Shown: positions 1-6,373 of the stretch, piece by piece
How positions within the stretch are numbered: position 1 is the first letter of the stretch
Layout: each line of letters starts with the position of its first letter
Source: Candidatus Cloacimonadota bacterium
GTDB lineage: Bacteria; Cloacimonadota; Cloacimonadia; Cloacimonadales; TCS61
DNA length: 8,478 nt
Reading direction: 5' to 3'
Assembly: GCA_030626645.1 (NCBI GenBank)
Contig: DAOUTP010000065.1
Coordinates: forward strand, 1-8,478
Made by a program: the position numbers and the translations under genes
The notes under the pieces: generated by a model
What the model was told of the DNA's origin: nothing
Databases searched by the model: none
Seen by the model: only the letters and a program-made list of their open reading frames with translations

Positions 1-1428
1 GATTCCATGATCAATATGAACAATGTAATCCCCGGGTTTCAAGGCATCGTAATCTACCAGAGCTTCTTCTTTGGAGAACCTGTTCTGATGCCTTTTGCGT
101 TTATACCTGCTGAATATTTCATGGTCAGTATAAACTGCTATTTTTGCATCGGTAAGATGAAAACCGGATTGCAAAACACCAATCGTGAAATCTATCTGAT
201 CATCATATTGTGGCAACAGGTCACGCATCCGTTTGCTCTGACTGCTATTATCAGATTGAATGATAATTCTATAACCTGCTTCCAACTTTTCTTTGAGTTC
301 ACTCTCAAATATTTCCAGGTTTCCCTGCAGATTTGTTTGGGAAGCTATCGGAGCTTTAAATTTACCGGTGATCTCTTTAAATTCCTGGTATGATGCAGAA
401 AGAAAATAATTTGGATATCTCTTCAATATTTTATTAACAAAGCGTTTATCGGCGAAAAGAGATTCAGGCTTGGGAATGATACGATTTTTATATTTGGTTC
501 GAATCTTCTGATAAAGATCGATAGTTTCTTCAAAAATCTCTTTTACGTAAGAGGGAACATATTGAAATTCATCCCAGAAAATAAGGCAATTCTCAGGTGT
601 GAAATATTCTATAAAAGTTTCAATTTTGGGGATAAGCATGGAAACATCGAGTTCAATTCCATCGTAAAAGCCATTATCATGGATCTTTTGCCACATCTTA
701 TCATCTGTATCAATATCGTGTAACGAAAATTCACGTGATGGGATTAAGGTTATTTTAGTTAGTTCTTCACCTGTAGAACGTTGAGAATTTACAGAAAATA
801 CTCGGATAGATTCTATCACATCACCAAAAAACTCGATCCTAACCGGACGATTTGAATTGGGACTGAATACATCAATAATACCACCACGACGGGCGATCTC
901 TCCAACTTTAGAAACTTGAAACTGGTTCTCGTATCCCATTCCAACCAGATTAGAAATAAGAACATCAGGATCATATTCTTCATTTACAGAAAATCTGATT
1001 ATGTTCTCTTTGAAAATTGCCGCAGAAGTGATTTTACGGAGAAGAGAGCGAACGGAAACACTATAAATTCCCGGTTCAGAAGACACAGCAGATGTGAGAG
1101 TTTCAATTCTCTGACCACGCAGCATATAATGCGGTGAACGCTGTTCATAAGGTAGAACTTCATAATCCGGCAGGAAATGTGCTCGGTCTCTTCCAATTAG
1201 AAGATCAAGATCTTCCAGATAATCTTCGGCTACTTTGTCATCCGCAGTTACAAAGATTATGTTCTTGCCAGTCTGCTCGAATACACGAGCTAATAGCAGT
1301 GATTTTGCTGAACGGTTGAGATTATAGAATAAGCCTGTTGTTTTGTTCTCAGCAATTTCCGTATCGAATTTTTTTATAAATTCCGATCTGTCTATCAGAG
1401 ACCTGATTTTTGTATAAAATGTACTCAT
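1..1428 (-). CDS. mfd: Transcription-repair coupling factor Mfd, N-terminal part (3' end outside window)
   Basis: Mfd removes RNA polymerase stalled at DNA lesions and recruits UvrA for nucleotide excision repair in the cytoplasm. Reading the minus strand from the ATG at 1428 gives 476 uninterrupted codons that leave the window at base 1. Residues 1-340 resemble the UvrB-like region. They include a degenerate Walker A (GLFYNLNRSAKS, 32-43), as is usual in this part of Mfd, the LPDYEVLPYEQRSPH motif (86-100), and the UvrB-type block EIARRGGIIDVFSPNSNRP (177-195) followed by RIEFFGD. Residues 435-448 (TDHEIFSRYKRKRH) and the final GDYIVHIDHGI (466-476) are the characteristic entry to the RNA-polymerase-interacting domain. 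Family members are about 1100-1200 residues, so the RID and the helicase/translocase modules lie beyond the edge. An in-frame ATG at 1491 has a better ribosome binding site but would add a hydrophobic 21-residue extension. The 1428 start fits the family better. The identification is firm; the start is moderately sure. Confidence 0.94.
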   Translation of the reverse strand, partial: MSTFYTKIRSLIDRSEFIKKFDTEIAENKTTGLFYNLNRSAKSLLLARVFEQTGKNIIFVTADDKVAEDYLEDLDLLIGRDRAHFLPDYEVLPYEQRSPHYMLRGQRIETLTSAVSSEPGIYSVSVRSLLRKITSAAIFKENIIRFSVNEEYDPDVLISNLVGMGYENQFQVSKVGEIARRGGIIDVFSPNSNRPVRIEFFGDVIESIRVFSVNSQRSTGEELTKITLIPSREFSLHDIDTDDKMWQKIHDNGFYDGIELDVSMLIPKIETFIEYFTPENCLIFWDEFQYVPSYVKEIFEETIDLYQKIRTKYKNRIIPKPESLFADKRFVNKILKRYPNYFLSASYQEFKEITGKFKAPIASQTNLQGNLEIFESELKEKLEAGYRIIIQSDNSSQSKRMRDLLPQYDDQIDFTIGVLQSGFHLTDAKIAVYTDHEIFSRYKRKRHQNRFSKEEALVDYDALKPGDYIVHIDHGI

Positions 1429-1533
1429 AAATTGCAATTTGAAAATGAGTTGGATAACGTCAAGGATAATGATAACGAAAGCACTACTCATCCTGCTGTC
1501 CTTCTCCTGTTCATCCTTCTCAGGCGAGGGAAC

Positions 1534-1546
1534 CAGCCAAAGGCTG
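1534..1546. repeat. Small GC-rich palindrome, REP-like
   Basis: CAGCC and GGCTG form a perfect 5-bp stem around an AAA loop. It is embedded in a patch clearly richer in GC than its surroundings (about 1490-1565). On the minus strand the palindrome is followed by purine-rich text containing GAGAAGGA twice. The form is reminiscent of dispersed intergenic palindromes, but only one copy is in this window, so the repeat status is inferred. Confidence 0.3.
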
Positions 1547-1574
1547 ACAAGCATAAGAAGCTGGTGGAAGAATT

Positions 1575-1616
1575 GATTTCCGATTTCCGATATACGATTG
1601 AAGATATAAGAATGAA
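1575..1616. repeat. Degenerate seven-base tandem repeat (GATTTCC-like)
   Basis: Six consecutive heptads begin with GA: GATTTCC, GATTTCC, GATATAC, GATTGAA, GATATAA, GAATGAA. The first two are identical and the rest decay progressively. This is visible directly in the sequence. The array lies in the non-coding gap and has no stop-free frame of known family across it. It is probably a decayed microsatellite-type intergenic repeat; function unknown. Confidence 0.5.
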
Positions 1617-1678
1617 AAAAAATCTGTCTTTCTGGGAAATTCTTTCAAAAGTTCTAACGAAGAATCTCAGATTTTTCA
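1613..1678. repeat. Long-range inverted repeat
   Basis: The arm TGAAAAAAAATCTG (1613-1626) is complementary to CAGATTTTTCA (1668-1678) except for three extra A residues, with about 41 bp between the arms. It is AT-rich and the loop is long, so it may be chance or a relic of an element. It is not a standard terminator. Confidence 0.25.
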
Positions 1679-1726
1679 TATCCTTTTAATTCTTTTAATC
1701 CATCAACCAATAAACACGCGAAAGCA

Positions 1727-1742
1727 ACTAAAGGGATTTAGT
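1727..1742. repeat. 6-bp perfect palindrome with 4-nt loop
   Basis: ACTAAA (1727-1732) and TTTAGT (1737-1742) pair perfectly around GGGA. Read in the operon's direction it lies about 70 bp past the nupQ stop. It lacks a following T run, so it is at best a weak transcript-end structure. Confidence 0.3.
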
Positions 1743-1787
1743 AAAAAGAAGAAAAAATTAAACGTAGTTCAAAGCGGATTTGCTATG

Positions 1788-1810
1788 AAAAAAATAATAA
1801 ACTATAAGTT
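1788..1810 (-). terminator. Weak candidate terminator after nupQ
   Basis: On the minus strand a short hairpin AACT-TAT-AGTT (1810-1800) overlaps the nupQ stop codon. After a few bases it is followed by seven T residues (1794-1788). The place and the T run fit an intrinsic terminator, but the stem has only one G-C pair. It may be leaky, leaving mfd partly within reach of operon transcription. Confidence 0.3.
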
Positions 1811-2753
1811 ATCTGGAACTTCTTTTGTAAGAAATACCCAGAGCTGCCGGATCACCACTTTTTCCAATTGAGAAAAGTAGAACAATTACTGTTACAACAT
1901 AAGGAAGCATTATAAAAACCTGAGATGGTAATCCCAAACCGAGAGTTTGTAATCTATATTGCAATGCTTCAGCAGCACCAACCAGAAGAGCTGCAAAAAG
2001 TACACCAAAAGGATGTCTGCGGCCTAAAATAACTACAACAAGAGCTATAAATCCTTTTCCCGATGTGATGTTTTCCATAAAAAAACCCAACATGGCCAAT
2101 GTAAGATAGGCTCCACCTAAACCTCCCAAACAACCATTGATTATCGCTGTAATATATCTTGTTCTTTTTACATTTAAACCAACCGTATCAGCAGCTTTTG
2201 GATGCTCTCCGATAGAATCGATATTTGTACCCCATACAGTTTTATAAAGAATTATATAGGAAACGAAACATGCGAAAACCGTAAAATAAACAAAAATATC
2301 CTGATTGAATAACACATCACCCACAATTGGTATATCACTTAGAAGGGGGATCTTTATGGGTTTAACTACGGGACATTGAGGTACGGTTGTCGTTCTACCA
2401 AAATAAGCTAAAAAAAGAAAACTCGTTAATCCTAAAGAGAAAAAATTTAAAGCAATACCGACTATGGTTTGATTAACATAATATTTAAAACTCATAAAAG
2501 CATGTATCATGCTTATGAGTAATCCCCCCAAACATCCGAATATAACTCCAATCAAAATATTTTGCGTTATAAAAGCTGCCATAAAACTAAAGAAAGCTCC
2601 ACTTAGCATTATTCCTTCAAGACCTATATTTAAAACACCGCTTCTTTCTGAAAAGGTTTCACCTAATCCTGCCAACGTAAGTGGTACAGCCATCCTGATA
2701 GAAGCAGCAAAAAGGGTAATAATAAAATAAAGTGCAGAGCCGGCTTCAGCCAT
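1809..2753 (-). CDS. nupQ: Nucleoside ABC transporter permease, NupQ type
   Basis: A 314-residue integral membrane protein of the branched-chain amino acid/ribose permease superfamily, guanosine-uptake NupQ (YufQ) group. With NupP it should form the channel of a purine-nucleoside importer. Several hydrophobic segments are visible, for example about 8-30, 45-88, 95-118, 153-170, 199-223, 234-262 and 276-296. The family block LTLAGLGETFSERSGVLNIGLEG is at 26-47. The cytoplasmic loop that contacts the ATPase is at 179-195 (DSIGEHPKAADTVGLNV), close to the group's typical sequence. The ATG shares its first base with the last base of the nupP stop (TAATG), so translation is probably coupled. A GAGGA sits 7 nt upstream inside nupP. 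Last gene of the operon. Length and motifs are normal for the family. The exact substrate cannot be read from the permease. Confidence 0.93.
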   Translation of the reverse strand: MAEAGSALYFIITLFAASIRMAVPLTLAGLGETFSERSGVLNIGLEGIMLSGAFFSFMAAFITQNILIGVIFGCLGGLLISMIHAFMSFKYYVNQTIVGIALNFFSLGLTSFLFLAYFGRTTTVPQCPVVKPIKIPLLSDIPIVGDVLFNQDIFVYFTVFACFVSYIILYKTVWGTNIDSIGEHPKAADTVGLNVKRTRYITAIINGCLGGLGGAYLTLAMLGFFMENITSGKGFIALVVVILGRRHPFGVLFAALLVGAAEALQYRLQTLGLGLPSQVFIMLPYVVTVIVLLFSIGKSGDPAALGISYKRSSR

Positions 2754-3784
2754 TATTTTATCCTCATTTTCTTTAATAAGCCAGAGAACATGATATTTTT
2801 ACTTAAGGCTAATAGAACAATAACTCCCATTAAAACAGACGTAATTGAGGTTGGAATGCCAGCTTGTCTTTGCATGGAATTTGCTCCAACCTGTAAAGCC
2901 GATAGTCCTATGGCTGAAATGATCACCCCTAGAGGATGATTTCTCCCCATTAAAGCTACAATAATTGCAATATAACCATAACCTGGAGAAATTCCTTCCA
3001 GCAGACGATGATGAACACCGGCGATTTCGCTTACACCAGCCAATCCGGCTAACCCTCCACTTATAAGAGAAGCCAGAACAATATTTTTATAAACAGATAT
3101 TCCCGAGCAAGTTCCAGCTCTTTTATTGAAGCCAATTACTCGCAATTCATATCCAATTGTGGTTTTTTTCATAATAATGTAAATTAGAACAGCGCTAACA
3201 ATAGCCAGGATGAACCCCCCGTGTAATCTTGTAGGATAGAGCAGTAGCGAGAAAGAGAGGCTTTTGGGCATAACAGGTGAATATGGCAGGGCAGACTCTG
3301 TATTTTTTAACACAGTTCTAACCAATATTCCTACAATATTTATAGCGATATAATTGAACATGATAGTAGTAATTATTTCAGAAACCCCATACTTAGCTTT
3401 TAAAAAACCAGGTATTACTGCCCAGATTCCTCCCAGAAGAAAGCCTGCAATAATAGCTATAGCAATATGTAGCATAGCCGGCATTGGTGGAAGAAAAACT
3501 CCTACACAGGTTATTGCTATTGCTCCCATATAAAGTTGACCCTCTGCACCAATATTGAAAAAGCCGGTACTAAAAGCAACTGAAACACCCAATCCTGCAA
3601 GAATTAATGGTGTGGCCCTAACCATGATCTCTGCAAAACCATGTAGAGACCCAAAAATTCCATAAAAGAAACTTTGCAAAGCCATTCCGGGATCGTATTT
3701 CGCAACGATTATAAGTACAGCAGCTATTAGGAAAGTAACAATTATTATTATCAACGTTGAAACTAATTCTTTTGTATATTTCAT
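2753..3784 (-). CDS. nupP: Nucleoside ABC transporter permease, NupP type
   Basis: A 343-residue inner-membrane permease of the NupP (YufP) group, partner of NupQ in the same transporter. A long hydrophobic helix follows the short basic N-terminus (about 8-28), with further membrane segments spread to residue 332. The conserved core ATPLILAGLGVSVAFSTGFFNIGAEG is at 57-82, GVSEIITTIMFNY at 133-145, and the ATPase-coupling loop GYELRVIGFNKRAGTCSGI at 211-229. The conserved GYGYIAIIVALMGRNHPLG is at 268-286. The ATG overlaps the end of nupO by four bases (ATGA), which indicates coupled translation. A GGAGAG lies rather far upstream (about 11-13 nt), so the gene probably depends on coupling. It looks intact with normal length. 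Transport of purine nucleosides is inferred from the whole operon. Confidence 0.93.
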   Translation of the reverse strand: MKYTKELVSTLIIIIVTFLIAAVLIIVAKYDPGMALQSFFYGIFGSLHGFAEIMVRATPLILAGLGVSVAFSTGFFNIGAEGQLYMGAIAITCVGVFLPPMPAMLHIAIAIIAGFLLGGIWAVIPGFLKAKYGVSEIITTIMFNYIAINIVGILVRTVLKNTESALPYSPVMPKSLSFSLLLYPTRLHGGFILAIVSAVLIYIIMKKTTIGYELRVIGFNKRAGTCSGISVYKNIVLASLISGGLAGLAGVSEIAGVHHRLLEGISPGYGYIAIIVALMGRNHPLGVIISAIGLSALQVGANSMQRQAGIPTSITSVLMGVIVLLALSKNIMFSGLLKKMRIK

Positions 3785-5304
3785 GAATTTACCGTCTCTC
3801 CACTATGGCCTGCCATCATTAATCCTATTTTGTTGAGATTAAGATCGGCTCCGTTATTAATTATGCCTACAATCCTACCCTCAAATATTACGGCAATGCG
3901 ATCACAAATGCTCACGATCTCTTCCAGATCAGCTGAAATGAGTAAAATGCACAAATTTTCATTACGTTTATCTATCAGGGTTTGACGGACGAATTCTGTG
4001 GCACCGATATCAAGGCCTCTTGTTGGTTGACAAGCCAGCACAACTGAGGGGCCTGCAGCTAATTCACGAGCTATAATGGCTTTTTGCTGATTTCCACCGG
4101 AGAGGAGACGTATCGGGGTTTTTATTCCAGGAGTTTTAATATTGTAATCTTTGATCCTTTGTTCAGTTTCCTTTCTAACCACATTATAATTAATAATACA
4201 ATTTTTTGAGAAAGGTTCTTGATCATAATCTTTTAATATCATATTCTCAGAAACATCCATATCAAGCACAAGTCCTTCATTATGGCGATCATCAGTTATA
4301 TAGGCAAGACCTGCTTTCTTTCTTGTTTTGAAGCTGGCTTTAGTAATATTCTTGCCTGCTATCAAAATTGTTCCAGAATTTATTTTGCTAATCCCTGATA
4401 TAACTTCAGCTAATTCTTTTTGACCATTCCCATCAACTCCGGCTATTCCAAAGATCTCTCCCTTTTTAACCTTAAATGAAATATCTGTGAGTTTCTTTGA
4501 CTTCTTGTTATTGAAACCAACTTGCTCAAGAACAAGTCCGTATTCTTCACTCACATTTGTTTTTTTTCTTGTGGGAAAAGTTTTTAGCGATCTACCTATC
4601 ATGTAATTTGATAGCTCATTTTCATTAGTTTCAGATGTATTAACCGTTGCAACATTTTTACCATCTTTAAGGATAGTGACCTTATCGGTTATTTTCATTA
4701 CTTCCGGTATTCTATGTGTAATTATAATTACTGAATGTCCTTCGTTTTTCAATTTCTTTAGAATAGTAAAAAAATTGTCTGTTTCCTGAGGTGTAAGAAC
4801 GGCTGTGGGTTCATCTAAAATAAGCAATTCTGCATTACGATATAAAGATTTTAGGATCTCAACTCTCTGTCTGGCGCCTACGGATAATCTGGATATCAGC
4901 TCATCGGGGTCGACAAGAAGACCATATTTCTTTGAAAGTTCTGCGATCTCTTTAATAACTTTCTTTTTATTGTAAAAAGGATATCCTTTGTTTTTCAGAC
5001 CTAAAGTTATGTTCTGTGCAACAGATAAAGTTGGAACCAGCATAAAATGTTGATGCACCATTCCAATCCCACTTTCAATAGCATCTCGGGGAGATTTGAA
5101 TGATACCTCTTCACCTTTCCAAGTTATAATTCCACTGTCTTTTGTGTATATCCCATAAAGGATGTTCATCAAGGTTGTTTTTCCGGCTCCATTTTCTCCT
5201 AATAGAGCGTGTATCTCACCTTTTTCCACAGTAAGAGAAACATTGTCATTTGCAATTACTCCCGGGAATTCCTTGAAGATATCCTTCATCTGCAAATCAG
5301 GCAT
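3781..5304 (-). CDS. nupO: Nucleoside ABC transporter ATP-binding protein with two NBDs, NupO type
   Basis: This 507-residue cytoplasmic ATPase powers import through NupP/NupQ. It carries two ABC domains in tandem, as in the NupO/RbsA/MglA group. The first is complete: Walker A GENGAGKT (36-43), Q-loop VHQHF (83-87), signature LSVGARQRVEI (140-150), Walker B LLILDEP (160-166) with E165, and H-loop ITHR with H197. The second has a degenerate P-loop GVDGNGQK (289-296), an intact signature LLSGGNQQK (400-408), Q426 in place of the catalytic glutamate (VVLACQPTRGLD, 421-432) and no H-loop histidine. This asymmetry is usual for the group, so the first domain supplies the competent Walker sites. 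The ATG at 5304 has a GGAG 7 nt upstream. An intrinsic terminator sits directly before that site, so transcription of this gene depends on read-through from bmpA. Confidence 0.95.
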   Translation of the reverse strand: MPDLQMKDIFKEFPGVIANDNVSLTVEKGEIHALLGENGAGKTTLMNILYGIYTKDSGIITWKGEEVSFKSPRDAIESGIGMVHQHFMLVPTLSVAQNITLGLKNKGYPFYNKKKVIKEIAELSKKYGLLVDPDELISRLSVGARQRVEILKSLYRNAELLILDEPTAVLTPQETDNFFTILKKLKNEGHSVIIITHRIPEVMKITDKVTILKDGKNVATVNTSETNENELSNYMIGRSLKTFPTRKKTNVSEEYGLVLEQVGFNNKKSKKLTDISFKVKKGEIFGIAGVDGNGQKELAEVISGISKINSGTILIAGKNITKASFKTRKKAGLAYITDDRHNEGLVLDMDVSENMILKDYDQEPFSKNCIINYNVVRKETEQRIKDYNIKTPGIKTPIRLLSGGNQQKAIIARELAAGPSVVLACQPTRGLDIGATEFVRQTLIDKRNENLCILLISADLEEIVSICDRIAVIFEGRIVGIINNGADLNLNKIGLMMAGHSGETVNS

Positions 5305-5311
5305 TTAGCAG

Positions 5312-5315
5312 CTCC
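5312..5315 (-). promoter_or_regulatory. Ribosome binding site of nupO, abutting a terminator
   Basis: GGAG on the minus strand, 7 nt before the nupO ATG. It follows the T tract of the upstream terminator with no intervening bases, so only transcripts that read through carry it. This supports the 5304 start. Confidence 0.75.
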
Positions 5316-5343
5316 AAAAAAAAGGGTGGGACAAAGCCCACCC
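5316..5343 (-). terminator. Strong intrinsic terminator between bmpA and nupO
   Basis: On the minus strand GGGTGGG and CCCACCC form a perfect 7-bp GC-rich stem around CTTTGT, followed at once by eight T residues (5323-5316). It begins 8 nt after the bmpA stop codon and ends where the nupO ribosome binding site begins. The form is textbook Rho-independent. As nupO, nupP and nupQ have no visible promoter of their own, it probably acts as a partial terminator. It would give more bmpA than transporter message and protect the 3' end of the shorter transcript. Confidence 0.9.
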
Positions 5344-5351
5344 AACAGATT

Positions 5352-6344
5352 TTATATTGTCTTTGTTTCTATAGAAGGAACAACAAGCGAACCATCTATA
5401 ATTTGTTTTTTCAAGTCTTCGATCTTTGTTTTTACTTCTTCTGGAATTCGAGTATCCAATTCATGATACGGAGCTATATCGATACAGCCATCGCTGGTTC
5501 CAAGTTCAATGATCTCACCCTTAAAAGTTCCTTCTTTCACATGAGTTGCAGCAGCTAGAACCAAGGCGGGAACATTATAAATTGTGCTTGATAGAATAGT
5601 ATTGGGTGCCAGGAAATTCTGATCATAAGAATCACCAGTAGCAAAAAGACCTTTTTCTTCAGCAGCCTTGATAGCTCCTGTTCCAGCCTGATTTGCACAG
5701 TGAGAAATAACATCGGCGCCCTTATCTATCATTGCCATTGTAGCTTCTTTACCTTTAGCAACGTCAGTAAAAGAGCCTACATAAACATCATAAACAATAA
5801 TATCAGGATTTACAGATTTGGCACCTAGTTTATAAGCTTCCAGAACCTGTACGATTGAAGGCTGTTCAACACCTCCGATAATTCCCAATTTACCGGTTGT
5901 AGACATTTCAGCAGCCAGAACACCCATTAAATATCCAGCTTCCTTACAAGCCATTCTATAAGATGCAACGTTATCTGAGTAGGCATTTGATTCAATTGCT
6001 ACAAATTTTGTATCGGGATACCTTTCTCCCACTCTCACAGCTGGATCTCCAAATTCAAATCCATGACCTATGATCAGATCATAACCTTGTGAGGCATAAT
6101 CAATATAACCTGCCTCAATATCTGCTACAGCTACATTTTCCGTATAGGCTGTCTCAAAACCGAGTTTCTCTCCAATATCCAATAGTCCTTGATAGGCTGC
6201 AGCATTCCATCCCCCATCATTAACTGGTCCCGATGTAAGCATTGCAACCTTAAAGACACCTTCGTCTGCCGATGCTTCCTTTTTTGCACAAGCGGTAAAA
6301 AGAAATGCAACTACTAAAATAATTACTAACAATCTTTTAAACAT
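5352..6344 (-). CDS. bmpA: Bmp/PnrA-family purine-nucleoside-binding lipoprotein
   Basis: A 330-residue substrate-binding protein of the Bmp family (periplasmic-binding-protein fold), lipid-anchored outside the cytoplasmic membrane, that delivers nucleoside to the NupOPQ transporter. The N-terminus is a lipoprotein signal: basic MFKR, hydrophobic core 5-17 and lipobox FTAC with C19 as the modified cysteine. F at -3 is slightly unusual. Family motifs are GPVNDGGWNAAAYQGL (39-54), where PnrA-type proteins have an aromatic residue for stacking the base, GHGFEFGDPAVRVGERYPDTKFVAIE (93-118), EAGYLMGVLAAEMS (135-148) and the ribose-contacting region ATGDSYDQ (235-242). The ATG at 6344 has a strong AGGAGG at 6 nt. 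It lies 29 nt after the deaminase stop and before a strong terminator. Purine nucleoside binding is known for the family. The exact ligand here is inferred, and a free base is possible given the neighbouring deaminase. Confidence 0.93.
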   Translation of the reverse strand: MFKRLLVIILVVAFLFTACAKKEASADEGVFKVAMLTSGPVNDGGWNAAAYQGLLDIGEKLGFETAYTENVAVADIEAGYIDYASQGYDLIIGHGFEFGDPAVRVGERYPDTKFVAIESNAYSDNVASYRMACKEAGYLMGVLAAEMSTTGKLGIIGGVEQPSIVQVLEAYKLGAKSVNPDIIVYDVYVGSFTDVAKGKEATMAMIDKGADVISHCANQAGTGAIKAAEEKGLFATGDSYDQNFLAPNTILSSTIYNVPALVLAAATHVKEGTFKGEIIELGTSDGCIDIAPYHELDTRIPEEVKTKIEDLKKQIIDGSLVVPSIETKTI

Positions 6345-6350
6345 TTTACT

Positions 6351-6357
6351 CCTCCTT
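6351..6357 (-). promoter_or_regulatory. Ribosome binding site of bmpA
   Basis: AAGGAGG on the minus strand, 6 nt before the ATG at 6344. It is near-perfect and stronger than those of nupO, nupP and nupQ, which fits high production of the binding protein. Confidence 0.8.
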
Positions 6358-6373
6358 TTTTGTTCCGGTTGTA

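Larger units (their letters stand above)
1429..1808. other. Non-coding stretch between nupQ and mfd
   Basis: About 380 bp without a convincing gene. Open frames of 61-85 codons exist on both strands, but they look like low-complexity translation products and match no family I recognise. The stretch contains a weak AT-rich hairpin after nupQ, a 6-bp palindrome (1727-1742), a long-range inverted repeat (1613-1626 with 1668-1678), a degenerate heptameric repeat (1575-1616) and a small GC-rich palindrome (1534-1546) beside purine-rich text. I see no clear -35/-10 promoter for mfd, so mfd could be expressed from an unrecognised promoter here or by read-through from the purine operon. Confidence 0.7.

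Noticed and set aside
7..393. Plus-strand 128-codon open frame
   Set aside because: It lies antisense to a continuous mfd reading frame with clear Mfd motifs, and its translation resembles no family.
916..1319. Several 61-73-codon frames on both strands
   Set aside because: All are out of frame with, or antisense to, the mfd coding sequence.
1432..1689. Plus-strand 85-codon and overlapping minus-strand 63-codon frames in the intergenic gap
   Set aside because: They cross the heptamer repeat and the GC-rich palindrome, overlap each other and match nothing I know. They are more likely spacer or repeat than gene.
4201..5304. A degraded second ATPase domain of nupO suggesting a defective gene
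   Set aside because: The degenerate P-loop, the Gln in place of Glu and the missing H-loop His are usual for the second domain of NupO/RbsA-type proteins.
5209..5466. Plus-strand 85-codon frame
   Set aside because: It spans the nupO start, the terminator and the bmpA end in antisense, so it is a shadow frame.
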